Shown here: in pieces, positions 18,311-28,011 of the stretch | Numbering within the stretch: position 1 is the first letter of the stretch | Layout: each line of letters opens with the position of its first letter | Assembly (NCBI RefSeq): GCF_018224925.1 | Contig: NZ_JAGTUF010000002.1 | Location: 62,001 to 126,000, forward strand | From: Magnetospirillum sulfuroxidans | GTDB taxonomy: Bacteria; Pseudomonadota; Alphaproteobacteria; Rhodospirillales; Magnetospirillaceae | Direction of reading: 5' to 3' | Length of the DNA: 64,000 bases | Notes under the pieces: model-generated | The model's input: the letters and a program-made list of their open reading frames with translations, nothing else | Told to the model about the DNA's origin: nothing | Database searches by the model: none | Program-made: the position numbers and the translations under genes

Positions 18311-20107
18311 ATGAACGTCAAAACATCGATCCGCAAGCAGGCGCGTGTGGTCACCGGCGGCTTCCTGGCCGTGGTTGCCCTGCTGGCCCTGTTCAGCTTC
18401 GGCGGCATCTTGCAAAGCCTGCAACAGGCCAATTCCCAAGATCAGGTGCTTGACCGTTTTCACACCCTGATGTCGCCCCTGGCTTTGACCACCCGGCAGA
18501 TACAAATGGACATCATCCAGGTCCAGCAATATCTGAGCGACGTTTCCGCCACCCGAGGCGAAAACGGTCTGGATGACGGTTTCGACAATGCCGCCCGCTA
18601 TCGCGCATCCTTCCTTAAGGACCTGCAACAAGCCCGCGATCTGGGGCGGCAATTGCAAGCCGAGGCGCTGCTCAAATCCTTAGATGCCGTTGACGCCGCC
18701 TTCCCGCCCTATTACGACACCGGGATACGCATGGCCAATGCCTATGTGGCGGAAGGAACCCGTGCCGGGAACCGCCACATGGAAGAATTCGACCAGCAGG
18801 CCCGCAACTTGACTCAGTCGCTGGAAAGCCTGATCGATAGTGCCGACACGTTGATGGCCGCCGACCGCGCCGCCGCCGCCGCCGCCACTGCCGCCGGCCG
18901 AACCCGAGCTTGGGTGATCAGTGCGATTCTGGTCATTGTCGCCACCTTGGGGCTGACTTTGTCCGTCTTCCTGGGCCGCCACATCAACAAGGTCGCCGTC
19001 CTCTTGCAAGAAGCCGGCGAAGTGATGAACAAGGCCGCCAAGGGCGACCTGAATGCCCGTATGATCCGCATCGGCCGCGACGATGAAATCGGCCAATTGT
19101 TGGTATCCACGAACCGGGTGCTGGACCTGACCGAGACCTTTGCCAAGGAAATCGGCGCGGCCATGGCGGCGGCTCAACGCAAGGAATATTTCCGCTACAT
19201 CCCCGAGGAAGGGCTGCGCGGCGACTTCCTGCGCTTTGTCCGTTCCATCAACGTCATCTTGGCTTCCATGGAAAGCCGCGACGCCAAAACCATTGAATTC
19301 GAGATGACCGTCAAGGGCATGGTCGATAATGTGGCGACTTCAACCCGAGGCATCAGCGACACCGCCAACATGATGGCCCAACGCTCGGAAGCCACCGGCG
19401 GCCGTTCGCTTGATGTCGGCGAGGCAGCCCAGGCCACCACCGCGCGGGCGGAAATCGTGTCGGAAGCCACCCGCCAACTGGTTTCCTCGATCAACGAAAT
19501 TGCCAGTCAAGCGACACAATCAAGCGCGGTCGCCCGCCAGGCGACCACCCAGATCAGCGCCACCTCCGCCCGCATGGATGAACTGGCTCAGGCCATTTCC
19601 CAGATCGGCCAAGTGGTCGGCTTGATCAACACGATTGCCGGTCAGACCAATCTTTTGGCACTGAACGCCACCATCGAGGCGGCACGCGCCGGAGAGGCCG
19701 GGCGCGGCTTCGCCGTGGTCGCCAACGAAGTCAAAAAGCTGGCCAATCAAACCGCCACCGCCACCGGCACCATCACCGACCAGGTGGAATCGGTGCAATC
19801 GGCAGCCCGCGAAGCCATCGACGCCATCGCCGACATCGTTCACACCATCGAAAGCATCGAAGGCATCGCCGCCGCCATTGCCGGTGCCGTGCAGCAACAA
19901 GAAGCGTCGACGCAAGAGATTTCACGCAATATCGAAGGGGTGGTGCAAGAAGCCGAACACGTGTCGCTTTCGGTGTCGCAGCTGTCGCAATCCTCGGCCC
20001 ATTCCTGTGCCGGGACCGTGCGCGTGATCTGGAGCGCCCGCAAGCTGGCCTCGGTGGTCAATTCCATGCATGGGCAGGTGACCAGCTATATTCAGTCAGT
20101 GAGCTAA
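18311..20107 (+). CDS. Methyl-accepting chemotaxis protein with four-helix-bundle sensor
   Basis: A 598-residue transmembrane chemoreceptor. Membrane segments at about 14-36 and 200-222 enclose a helical periplasmic domain of about 165 residues (4HB_MCP-like). HAMP spans about 222-275. A second region with [18 protein letters not shown] precedes the signalling domain, whose tip [20 protein letters not shown] lies near residue 445. The C-terminus lacks a CheR/CheB pentapeptide. It is co-transcribed with the Aer-type PAS protein, 11 bases downstream of it. Confidence 0.92.
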   Translation: MNVKTSIRKQARVVTGGFLAVVALLALFSFGGILQSLQQANSQDQVLDRFHTLMSPLALTTRQIQMDIIQVQQYLSDVSATRGENGLDDGFDNAARYRASFLKDLQQARDLGRQLQAEALLKSLDAVDAAFPPYYDTGIRMANAYVAEGTRAGNRHMEEFDQQARNLTQSLESLIDSADTLMAADRAAAAAATAAGRTRAWVISAILVIVATLGLTLSVFLGRHINKVAVLLQEAGEVMNKAAKGDLNARMIRIGRDDEIGQLLVSTNRVLDLTETFAKEIGAAMAAAQRKEYFRYIPEEGLRGDFLRFVRSINVILASMESRDAKTIEFEMTVKGMVDNVATSTRGISDTANMMAQRSEATGGRSLDVGEAAQATTARAEIVSEATRQLVSSINEIASQATQSSAVARQATTQISATSARMDELAQAISQIGQVVGLINTIAGQTNLLALNATIEAARAGEAGRGFAVVANEVKKLANQTATATGTITDQVESVQSAAREAIDAIADIVHTIESIEGIAAAIAGAVQQQEASTQEISRNIEGVVQEAEHVSLSVSQLSQSSAHSCAGTVRVIWSARKLASVVNSMHGQVTSYIQSVS

Positions 20108-20154
20108 CAAAGACGGAACCGGCCACCGGAACCGGCGGCCGGGACAGGTGTTGG

Positions 20155-20454
20155 TCAGCGTTCGATCTGGAACATCTTGGCGGCGTCGGTCAGCTCCAAC
20201 AGGCGGGCGACATACCCTTGCGGATTGCGCAACACGACCGGAACGCCTTCCAAATCTTCGCTGGCAATATACAAAAGACCAAGACCGACAGAATCAATAG
20301 TGGAAAGAGCGCTCAGGTCAAATATAAGCTTCGACGGCGGAGCAGACTTAAGCCCATCCAGCAATTTCTCAAAGGTATCATTAGCGGAAAAATCAAGCTG
20401 CCCTTCAAGGGTGACCAGGGCGGTGCTTCCGTCATTCTGAACCTTGTACTGCAT
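20155..20454 (-). CDS. STAS-domain anti-sigma factor antagonist
   Basis: A 99-residue single-domain STAS protein; the ATG at 20454 gives MQYKVQNDGS..., and an in-frame ORF reaches 20496 without a better start. The motif LIFDLSALSTIDSVGLGLLY holds the expected phosphorylatable Ser in DSVG. In partner-switching systems such a protein is phosphorylated by a kinase/anti-sigma factor and dephosphorylated by a PP2C phosphatase. The divergent neighbour encodes both activities in one protein, an arrangement like HsbA/HsbR of Pseudomonas. The output target is not evident here. Confidence 0.85.
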   Translation of the reverse strand: MQYKVQNDGSTALVTLEGQLDFSANDTFEKLLDGLKSAPPSKLIFDLSALSTIDSVGLGLLYIASEDLEGVPVVLRNPQGYVARLLELTDAAKMFQIER

Positions 20455-20612
20455 TACTCTCACCCTTACTTCGCGCGACCTTGAAGGGAACACCATTCTG
20501 GCCTATGCTTTCAGCAGCATATGGCCCGGATGGTGACAGGACCGCCCGGCCCGAACAAGTCTTTTGTCATGTCTTTCCCAAACCTTCCTCGCCGCCCCAT
20601 CGGAGTGCCGCA

Positions 20613-22547
20613 ATGGCCCAACCCGAGACTTCATTGACCGCCACCGTCACGCCCCAAGATTGGTCCTGGGCCACGGTCATGGTCGTCGATGACGAGGAAA
20701 TCAATCGTGACTTGCTGGCCGCGATCGCCCGCCGCAACGGCATCGGCACCATCGTTGAGGCCCGTGATGGTCTGGATTGCCTGCGCAAACTGGAAACGGT
20801 GCATCCCGATCTGATCATCCTTGATATCGTCATGCCTAATCTGGATGGTTTCGCCACCTGTGCCCGCATTCGCGCCATCCCCGCCTGGGTTGACATCCCC
20901 ATCTTGGTACAAACGGCGCTGACCACCCCCCAAGACGTGCTGGCCTGTTTCGAAGCCGGGGCCTCGGACGTGGTGGCCAAGCCGATCCGGCCGGCGGAAT
21001 TGTCGGCGCGCTTGCGCGTGCATCTGGAAAACCGCCGCATGGTCCGCACCCTGCGCGACACCAACCAGCGGATACACAAGGAAATGCAGGGCGCGCGCGA
21101 AATGCAGCGCACCTTGTTCCCGGCACCGGCGCTGCTTGAGCAACTGCGCGGCAACCATGGCTTGGCCATCGAGGGTCGGGTCGAGCCCTTGGACGGCGTC
21201 GGCGGCGATATCTGGACCGTCCACTCCCTCAGCGACACCTTGGTCGCGGTGATGATGGCCGATTTTTCCGGCCACGGCCTGATGCCGGCGCTCAACACCT
21301 TTTGGCTCCACGCCTTCATCAGCAAGCAAAGCACCGCCATGCGTGAACCGGCGGATTTCCTGAAGCTCCTCAACGGGGCCTTGCGCAGCAATTTGATGCG
21401 GGGGCATTTCGCCACCTTGTTCTTCGGCCTGATTGACCTGGAACGCGATGAATTGCGTTGGTCTGGTGCCGGCGCCCCCAAGCCGGTCCTGGTGCTGAAC
21501 GGCGACTTTCACCAATTGGACACCACCGGCTTACCGCTCGGACTGACCGAGCGCGCCAGCTATACCAATCATTCCATAGCCTTCCCACCCGGCGCCAAGC
21601 TGCTGCTGTTCAGCGACGGTCTGACCGACATCGCAACCGATGACGGCACCCGCCTGGAATCCCATGGCTTACTCGAGCGCTTGCAGCCCCTTTTGACGCG
21701 CTTTCCCGATGCCGACCTCAACAGCATTCTGGATGCGGTGGTGCCGCCGGGACGGGCACAGCTGAGTGACGACACCACCGCCGTGTGGATTCGTCGCCAG
21801 CACCAGCACAGCAGCGCCCGCCCCGACCAACGCCACCTCACTCTGGTCGGGGTGGATTTCGCCGCTCTGACCTCTTGGATCGCCTGGCTGGCATTGCCGA
21901 CACGTCAGCAGCCCCTTCCCGATCAATCCCAGCGCCCGATTCACTTGATCGCCAGTGGCGACGATGCCGCGCTGACCGCAGCCTTTGGCAGCAGCTTTGC
22001 CGCCATTATTGAAGTCGTCACGTCGCAATTGAATCAAACTCCAGCGGAAGAATTGGCGTTGCCGCCGGTCGATCATCACCTGCTGGTTTCGATGACGACC
22101 AGCACCGCCTATCGCCTGCCCCTCGCCATGCTGTTTTGCGATTCCCTGCTTGCCCGCGGCATGATCGGCGAGGCCGCCAAGGGCAACATCTTGCTGGCCC
22201 TGCAAGAAGCCATCGCCAATGGTGTGGTCCACGGCAATTTGGAGTTGCACTCCCCCCGCCGCGCCTTCGAGAACATGCGCGCCTATTGGGCGGAAATACG
22301 CCGCCGGCTGGCCGACCCGATCAAGGCCGAACGCCGCATCACCCTTGATGCCCGCCTGCGCGATAACACGGTCCTGGTCACCATCACCGACCAGGGCCGC
22401 GGCTATAACCCCGACACCGTCCAGATCCGCGATGCTTCCCGTCCGCACGGCAAGGGGCTAAAGCTGATCGGCCAATTGGCCCTGGCGCGCGAGATTGCCC
22501 GTGGCGGCCGCCAGCACACCCTGACCTTCACCCGCGAGATTGATTAG
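20613..22547 (+). CDS. Response regulator with PP2C phosphatase and HATPase domains (HsbR-like)
   Basis: A 644-residue cytoplasmic protein; the ATG at 20613 follows CGGAG and excludes an upstream extension that overlaps the divergent promoter region. REC domain at about 20-140 with acidic D26/D27 and phospho-acceptor D71 (LIILDIVMPNLDGF). A SpoIIE/PP2C phosphatase spans about 195-400 (GVGGDIW, MMADFSGHG, LSDDTTAVW). A C-terminal RsbW-like ATPase spans about 500-640 (LALQEAIANGVVHGNLEL, DQGRGYNP, HGKGLKLI). It probably switches the phosphorylation state of the divergent STAS protein according to input from a kinase, which is not identified here. Confidence 0.88.
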   Translation: MAQPETSLTATVTPQDWSWATVMVVDDEEINRDLLAAIARRNGIGTIVEARDGLDCLRKLETVHPDLIILDIVMPNLDGFATCARIRAIPAWVDIPILVQTALTTPQDVLACFEAGASDVVAKPIRPAELSARLRVHLENRRMVRTLRDTNQRIHKEMQGAREMQRTLFPAPALLEQLRGNHGLAIEGRVEPLDGVGGDIWTVHSLSDTLVAVMMADFSGHGLMPALNTFWLHAFISKQSTAMREPADFLKLLNGALRSNLMRGHFATLFFGLIDLERDELRWSGAGAPKPVLVLNGDFHQLDTTGLPLGLTERASYTNHSIAFPPGAKLLLFSDGLTDIATDDGTRLESHGLLERLQPLLTRFPDADLNSILDAVVPPGRAQLSDDTTAVWIRRQHQHSSARPDQRHLTLVGVDFAALTSWIAWLALPTRQQPLPDQSQRPIHLIASGDDAALTAAFGSSFAAIIEVVTSQLNQTPAEELALPPVDHHLLVSMTTSTAYRLPLAMLFCDSLLARGMIGEAAKGNILLALQEAIANGVVHGNLELHSPRRAFENMRAYWAEIRRRLADPIKAERRITLDARLRDNTVLVTITDQGRGYNPDTVQIRDASRPHGKGLKLIGQLALAREIARGGRQHTLTFTREID

Positions 22548-22693
22548 CCGTCGGAGCTGTCGCCGCCGCCGATGCCGCATCAGTTGCGAATCCACCTTAG
22601 AATTGTTATTGACTAGCCGCGCCGAATAGCTTAGCGTTCTGGTCAGATGTTGGCCTCTCCGAGGTCAGCCTCCCTCTCTAAGACAACTCCTCC

Positions 22694-22728
22694 GCCGCCC
22701 GCCTCCCCCCCTTGGCGGGCGGCTTTTT
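22694..22728 (+). terminator. Intrinsic terminator upstream of the ugpB-like gene
   Basis: GCCGCCCGCC (22694-22703) pairs with GGCGGGCGGC (22714-22723), followed by TTTTT (22724-22728). It lies about 150 bases after the HsbR-like gene and ends that transcript. Confidence 0.85.
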
Positions 22729-22767
22729 GTCTGCCCCCCTGAAACACAAATGTAACCATTGGTCGAT

Positions 22768-22796
22768 TTGCCTTCCCCCAGTAACTCTGCTATGCA
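22768..22796 (+). promoter_or_regulatory. Candidate promoter of the ugpB-like gene
   Basis: TTGCCT (22768-22773), a 17-base spacer, TATGCA (22791-22796), 24 bases before the ATG. It sits just downstream of the preceding terminator. No clear Pho box is visible upstream. Confidence 0.4.
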
Positions 22797-22819
22797 AGAC
22801 GTGGGGTGGAGGAGACTTG

Positions 22820-24151
22820 ATGAATCCATTTGTCCGCATTGGTTGCATCCTCACCTGTTGCGCGGCTCTCCTGACCGCCGGCGACGAGGCCAAGGCCAAG
22901 ACCGATCTCGTCTTGTGGCATTCCATGCCCGGCACCCTGGCGGCGTGGATCGACGATCTGGCCCAGGGGTTCAACAGCCAAAACTCGCAATACCGCGTCG
23001 TGCCCCAATACAAGGGCAGCTACGATTTCAGCATGCAGGAAGCCCTTGCCGCCCATGCCAGCGGCAAGGCTCCGCACATGGTGCAGGTCTTCGAAGTCGG
23101 GACCGCCACCATGATGGCGGCACGCGACGTTATCCGCCCGGTCCACGAGGTGATGACCCAAGCCGGCATTGATTTTATGGACAATGCCTATTTGCCGGCG
23201 GTGACATTGTATTATTCCAGCCTGGACGGGAAATTGCTGTCCTTGCCATTGAACAGCTCGACCCCGGTGCTGGTGGTCAATCGCAAGGCGCTGGCCCAGG
23301 CCGGACTTGATCCCAAGCAATTGCCGACCACTTGGCCCGAGGTGGAAACCGCCGCCCGTTCCCTGCTCAAGGCCGGCTATGCCTGTGGCTTCACCAGCCA
23401 GTGGCAATCGTGGATCTTGCTGGAAAATATGTCGGCCTGGCATGACGTCCCGTTCGCCAGCAAACAGAACGGCATCGGCGGCATCGATATCGAACTGAAA
23501 TTCAATTCGCCATTCCATGTCCGCCACATCGACCGTCTGGCCGGCTGGGTCAAGGACAAGGTGTTTGTCCCCGACAGCCACCGCGACGAAGCCCTGACCA
23601 AGTTCCTTGATGGCACCTGCCCCATGCTGTTGGCCACCTCCGCCGCGTATGGCGAGCTCAAGGCGGCGCAAAACCTGGATTTTGGCATCGGCATGCTGCC
23701 CTATTGGCCGGAAATCCAATGGGCGCCGCGCAATTCCATCATCGGCGGCGCCACCCTTTGGGTGATGAACGGCCACCCGCCCACCGATTACATCGGCATC
23801 GCCCAGTTCTTCCAGTATCTCTCGACGCCCGAGGTTCAGGCGGCGTCGCATCAGCGCACCGGCTATCTACCCATCACCCGCGCCGCTTATTCGCTGTCGC
23901 GGCGGCAGGGCTTTTATGAAAGCAATCCGGAAACCGAAACGGCGATCAAGCAGATCACCTTGCACTGGCCAACGGAAAATTCCCGTGGCGTGCGCTTGGG
24001 CAATTTCATCGCCATTCGCAGCATCATCGACACCCAGCTTGACGCCATCTGGGCCGGCACGGTCAGCGCCCAACAAGGGCTGGACGAAGCCGTGCGCCAA
24101 GGCAACGCCTTACTGAAAAGCTTCGCCCACGACAGCACCGTCAAGCGCTGA
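22820..24151 (+). CDS. UgpB-like periplasmic glycerol-3-phosphate-binding protein
   Basis: A 443-residue periplasmic binding protein (ABC family 1). The ATG at 22820 has GGAGGAG about 4-9 bases upstream and gives a signal peptide ending near residue 26. The start of the mature protein (KTDLVLWHSMPGTLAAWIDDL) and GSYDFSMQEALAAHASGKAPHMVQVFEVGTA (given here only as a landmark, residues about 69-99) match UgpB. Unlike the usual ugpBAEC operon, no permease or ATPase genes are next to it, so it must work with subunits encoded elsewhere or act in sensing. It overlaps the next, convergent gene by 11 bases. Confidence 0.82.
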   Translation: MNPFVRIGCILTCCAALLTAGDEAKAKTDLVLWHSMPGTLAAWIDDLAQGFNSQNSQYRVVPQYKGSYDFSMQEALAAHASGKAPHMVQVFEVGTATMMAARDVIRPVHEVMTQAGIDFMDNAYLPAVTLYYSSLDGKLLSLPLNSSTPVLVVNRKALAQAGLDPKQLPTTWPEVETAARSLLKAGYACGFTSQWQSWILLENMSAWHDVPFASKQNGIGGIDIELKFNSPFHVRHIDRLAGWVKDKVFVPDSHRDEALTKFLDGTCPMLLATSAAYGELKAAQNLDFGIGMLPYWPEIQWAPRNSIIGGATLWVMNGHPPTDYIGIAQFFQYLSTPEVQAASHQRTGYLPITRAAYSLSRRQGFYESNPETETAIKQITLHWPTENSRGVRLGNFIAIRSIIDTQLDAIWAGTVSAQQGLDEAVRQGNALLKSFAHDSTVKR

Positions 24152-24908
24152 GAAAAGCACCGACGATTTCGCTGAATTCGGCCGGCTTATCGGCGTGGAG
24201 CCAATGTCCGGCCCCCTCCACCGCCCGCCATTGCGCCTGGGGGAACAAGGCGGCGATGATGTCTTCATGGCTGGGCAGCACGTAATCGGATGCGGCGCCA
24301 TGCAGGAACAGCGCCGGACCGTCATAGCAAACGCCGTCGGCCAGATGGGGAAAGCCCAAGATATCGTCCATGGCCGCGCCCAGCACCGCCAGATTGGGCC
24401 GCCAGCGATATGATCCGGGCTGGCCATCCAGATTTTGCATCAGAAAGGCGCGCACCCGGGGATCGTCGATCACCCCATGCATGGCCAGTTCCACGTCACC
24501 GCGCCGTTGCGCCGTGCTGATCGGGGCGGCGCGCATGGCCTTGATATAGGGGGCGAAGGTGTGGGTATAACTGACGGGGGCAATGTCGACCACCACCAGT
24601 TTCTCCACCATCTCGGGATGGGTCAACGCCAGCATCATCGCCGCCTTGCCGCCCATGGAATGGCCGACCACCGCCGCCCGACCGCCGCAATGGGCCTTGA
24701 TGAAATCGGCGACTTGGCGGGCCATGAACGGGTAATCCATGCATTCCGACCACGGCGAAGCGCCGTGATTGGGCATGTCCAGCGCCATCACCTTGTGAGT
24801 TTCACCCAACTTGGCGGCGATGCCGCCCCAGTTCCGGGCCGACCCCAGCAATCCATGCAAAATGACCAGCGGCTTGCCGCAACCGGCTTCGACGACGTTA
24901 AGGTTCAT
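24141..24908 (-). CDS. Alpha/beta-hydrolase (YbfF-type esterase)
   Basis: A 255-residue cytoplasmic esterase-like hydrolase. HGLLGSARNWGG gives the oxyanion region (about residues 17-28), GHSMGG holds the nucleophile Ser near residue 90, and HWLHADKP near the C-terminus holds the catalytic His. I chose the ATG at 24908, 6 bases after the aapP stop; a TTG at 24917 overlapping that stop is an alternative. It is the last gene of the aapJQMP transcript, but a link to amino-acid transport is not obvious. Substrate unknown. Confidence 0.85.
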   Translation of the reverse strand: MNLNVVEAGCGKPLVILHGLLGSARNWGGIAAKLGETHKVMALDMPNHGASPWSECMDYPFMARQVADFIKAHCGGRAAVVGHSMGGKAAMMLALTHPEMVEKLVVVDIAPVSYTHTFAPYIKAMRAAPISTAQRRGDVELAMHGVIDDPRVRAFLMQNLDGQPGSYRWRPNLAVLGAAMDDILGFPHLADGVCYDGPALFLHGAASDYVLPSHEDIIAALFPQAQWRAVEGAGHWLHADKPAEFSEIVGAFLSA

Positions 24909-24913
24909 AGCGG

Positions 24914-25660
24914 TCAATGCCCGATGATTTGGCCCAGGAATTGGCGGGTTCGCTCGCTTTTCGGATCGGAAAAGAACTGTTCCGGCGGCGAGGTTTCAAT
25001 CACCCGCCCCTCGGCCATGAACACCATGGTGTCGGCGACGGCGCGGGCAAAGCCCATTTCGTGGGTGACGCAAATCATGGTCATGCCTTCACCCGCCAAT
25101 TCGATCATCACGTCCAAAACCTCCTTGACCATTTCCGGGTCAAGGGCGCTGGTCGGTTCGTCGAACAACATGATCGACGGCTTCATGGCCAAGGCGCGGG
25201 CGATGGCCACACGCTGTTGCTGGCCGCCCGACAACTGACCGGGAAATTTTTTCGCCTGATCGGGAATGCGCACGCGCTGAAGCAATTGCATGGCCAGATC
25301 CTCGGCCTCGGCCTTGGGCACATGCTTGACCCACAAGGGGGCCAAGGTCAGATTTTCCAACACCGTCAAATGCGGAAACAGATTAAAGCTTTGAAAGACC
25401 ATGCCGACATCCTTGCGGATGGCTTCGATGGCTTTCAGATCATCGGCCAGTTCGATGCCGTTGACGATGATACGGCCGCCCTGGTGTTCCTCCAGCCGGT
25501 TGACGCAGCGGATCATGGTTGATTTGCCCGAGCCCGACGGCCCGCACACCACCACCTTTTCGCCTTTGCGCACGGACAAGGACACATCCTTGAGCACATG
25601 GAAGGCGCCATACCATTTCTGCACATCGATCAATTCGACTACGGGCGCGTCGTCGGTCAT
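24914..25660 (-). CDS. aapP: Amino-acid ABC transporter ATPase AapP
   Basis: A 248-residue ATPase of the polar amino-acid uptake family. Walker A GPSGSGKST, Q-loop FQSFNLFPHLTVLEN, signature LSGGQQQRVAIARAL, Walker B IMLFDEPTSALDPE and the His switch VTHEMGFARAVAD are all present. AGGAG lies 6 bases before the ATG at 25660. It follows aapM by 8 bases in the order J-Q-M-P known from Rhizobium, where the system takes up a broad range of L-amino acids. Confidence 0.93.
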   Translation of the reverse strand: MTDDAPVVELIDVQKWYGAFHVLKDVSLSVRKGEKVVVCGPSGSGKSTMIRCVNRLEEHQGGRIIVNGIELADDLKAIEAIRKDVGMVFQSFNLFPHLTVLENLTLAPLWVKHVPKAEAEDLAMQLLQRVRIPDQAKKFPGQLSGGQQQRVAIARALAMKPSIMLFDEPTSALDPEMVKEVLDVMIELAGEGMTMICVTHEMGFARAVADTMVFMAEGRVIETSPPEQFFSDPKSERTRQFLGQIIGH

Positions 25661-25668
25661 GCGGACTC

Positions 25669-26817
25669 CTATCGACGGGTGCCGGTGGCGAGCTCGCGCT
25701 CCAACCACTGGCTATAACGGGACATGCTGAAACAAAAGACCCAATAGACCAAGGCGGCGGCGATGTAACCCTCGACGAAAAAGGGGCGCCAGTCAGGATC
25801 GGCCAGGGATGCCTTGGTCGCCGCCAGCAGATCGTACAGACCGACGATGGTCACCAGCGAGGTGTCCTTGAAGCAGGAAATGAATTGATTGACGATGGGC
25901 GGAATCACCAGCCGCAATGCCTGCGGCAACACGATCAGCCGCATCTTGCGCCAATAAGGCAGGCCCAGGGCATCGGCCGCTTCCTCTTGGCCGCGCGGAA
26001 TGGCCTGAAGCCCCCCGCGCACCGCCTCGGCCAGATACGCGGCCGTAAACAAGGTCATGCCGACCAAGGCGCGCAACAGCTTGTCGATGGTCACGCCTTC
26101 GGGCAGGAACAGCGGAAACATGACCGAGGCCATGAACAGCACGCTGACCAGCGGCACGCCGCGCACCAATTCGATATAGCCGGTGCAGACGGCGCGGATG
26201 GCCGGCAGGTTGGAACGCCGCCCCAAGGCCAGAACGATAGAGAGCGGAAAGGCCAGCACGATCCCCAGCAGGGCCAAGCCCAGGGTCAAGGGCAGACCGC
26301 CCCATTGCGGCGTTTCCACATAGCGCAGGCCAAGAATACCGCCCCACATCAACCACGCCACCACCAACACCACGCCCAGCCAGGCATAAGCCAGGGCTGG
26401 CACCCAAAAGCGGCGCAGCGCACTGGTCGCCAGCATGGCGATGACCAGGGCGGTGGCCAAGGCCGGGCGCCAATGCTGGTCATAGGGATAAACGCCGAAC
26501 AGCATCAGCCGGTTCTTTTCCCCCATCAGCGCCCAACAGGCGCCGGTGCCGTCGCGGCAAGCGGCGGCGGTGCCGTCGGCGGAAAACCATGTGGCGTTAA
26601 ACACCCCCCATGACAGCAAGGGCGGCACCACCTCCCACAGCAGCAACACGGCCAGCAAGGTCATGATGGCGTTGGGCACGCTGTCGAACAGATTGCTTTT
26701 GGCCCAGTTCAGCGGCTTCCACACCACCGCCGAAGGCGCGGCCAGCACCGCCGAGGACGGTTCCTCGACATCGGCGGCGGCGGTGGCGTTGTGGATATCG
26801 TCTTGCGGTCTGATCAT
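25669..26817 (-). CDS. aapM: Amino-acid ABC transporter permease AapM
   Basis: A 382-residue inner-membrane permease. The ATG at 26817 overlaps the aapQ stop as ATGA; a longer ORF in the same frame extends into aapQ and is not coding there. An N-terminal membrane segment is followed by a periplasmic insert with two cysteines (AACRDGTGACW) and several membrane spans. The HisM-type core has RGVPLVSVLFMAS and the EAA loop EAADALGLPYWRKM. Long N-terminal extensions are normal for AapQ/AapM compared with HisQ/HisM. Confidence 0.92.
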   Translation of the reverse strand: MIRPQDDIHNATAAADVEEPSSAVLAAPSAVVWKPLNWAKSNLFDSVPNAIMTLLAVLLLWEVVPPLLSWGVFNATWFSADGTAAACRDGTGACWALMGEKNRLMLFGVYPYDQHWRPALATALVIAMLATSALRRFWVPALAYAWLGVVLVVAWLMWGGILGLRYVETPQWGGLPLTLGLALLGIVLAFPLSIVLALGRRSNLPAIRAVCTGYIELVRGVPLVSVLFMASVMFPLFLPEGVTIDKLLRALVGMTLFTAAYLAEAVRGGLQAIPRGQEEAADALGLPYWRKMRLIVLPQALRLVIPPIVNQFISCFKDTSLVTIVGLYDLLAATKASLADPDWRPFFVEGYIAAALVYWVFCFSMSRYSQWLERELATGTRR

Positions 26818-27995
26818 CGGCTCACCAATGCCACCTTGGTGTTGTACCAGTTCATCAACAACGACAGCGCCAACGAGATGACCAGGAACACGCCCATGGT
26901 CACGGCAACGCCTTCCACCGCCTGTCCGGTCTGGTTGATGGCGGTATTGGCGACGCTGACCAGATCGGGATAGCCGATGGCCACCGCCAGGGATGAATTC
27001 TTCAGCAGATTGAGATACTGGCTGGTCAGGGGCGGCACGATCACCCGCAACGCCTGCGGCAGCACCACCAGACGCAGGGTCTTGGCCCGCGACAGGCCCA
27101 AGGACAGCGCCGCCTCGGTTTGGCCGTGCGGCACGGCGAGAATGCCCGAGCGCACGATCTCGGCGATAAAGCTGGCGGTATAGACGGTCAGGCCGGCCAG
27201 CAAAGCGGCGAATTCCGGCGACAGATCGACACCACCTTGGAAATTGAAGCCGCGCAGTTCCGGCACGCTCCATACCAGCGGCGCGCCAAACAAGGCGAAA
27301 GCCACAAGCGGCAAGCCAATCACCCCGGCAAGCCCGCTGAGAATCCAGGGAAACGGCCGCCCGGTGCGGTACAGCCGGTTAATGGCCCACCGGCGCAAAA
27401 AGACCATGCCGATCACGGCGATGACCAGCATGGCCACGACCGAACCATAGGATGAATGCCATTCCGGCACCGGCATCTTCAGGCCGCGATTGGACAAGAA
27501 GACACCTAAACCGACATCAATGGCCTGACGCGGCACCGGCAACGAGGTGACCAAGCCGTACCAGACGAACAATTGCAGCAGCAGCGGGACGTTGCGCACG
27601 CCCTCGACATAAAGGGTGGCCAAACGGGCGATCAGCCAGTTGCGCGACAGCCGGGAAATCCCGACCACCAGCCCGACCACCGAGGCCAGGGCGATGCCCA
27701 AAACCGCGACTTTCAGCGTATTGAAGACGCCGACCACCAAAGCCCGCAAATAGGTGTCGGCAGAGGAATAAGCGATCACCCCTTCGCCGATATCGAAACC
27801 GGCCTCCTGGCCCATGAAGCCGAAACCGGTGGCGATACCGCGCGCCGCCAGATTGGCCAGGGTGTTTTGCACCAGATACCAGCCCAGCGCCAACACCCCG
27901 GCAACCACCAGCACCTGATAGACGATGCCGCGGAAGCGAGCGCTGTAAACCAGCGCTCGCAGGGTTTTCGGCCGTGTCGTCCGCAGCCCGCCCAT
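26814..27995 (-). CDS. aapQ: Amino-acid ABC transporter permease AapQ
   Basis: A 393-residue inner-membrane permease, partner of AapM. First membrane segment at about 25-45, then a periplasmic stretch. The permease core has NTLKVAVLGIALASVVG, the family motif EGVRNVPLLLQLFVWY and the EAA loop EAALSLGLSRAKTLR. The start is at 27995, 17 bases after the aapJ stop at 28012. Confidence 0.92.
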   Translation of the reverse strand: MGGLRTTRPKTLRALVYSARFRGIVYQVLVVAGVLALGWYLVQNTLANLAARGIATGFGFMGQEAGFDIGEGVIAYSSADTYLRALVVGVFNTLKVAVLGIALASVVGLVVGISRLSRNWLIARLATLYVEGVRNVPLLLQLFVWYGLVTSLPVPRQAIDVGLGVFLSNRGLKMPVPEWHSSYGSVVAMLVIAVIGMVFLRRWAINRLYRTGRPFPWILSGLAGVIGLPLVAFALFGAPLVWSVPELRGFNFQGGVDLSPEFAALLAGLTVYTASFIAEIVRSGILAVPHGQTEAALSLGLSRAKTLRLVVLPQALRVIVPPLTSQYLNLLKNSSLAVAIGYPDLVSVANTAINQTGQAVEGVAVTMGVFLVISLALSLLMNWYNTKVALVSR

Positions 27996-28011
27996 GGGGA
28001 ACGACCCGTTC

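Noticed and set aside
20110-20145. GC-rich dyad between the chemoreceptor and STAS genes
   Set aside because: Complementary arms are present (CCGGCC/GGCCGG) but no T-run on either strand, so a terminator cannot be claimed.
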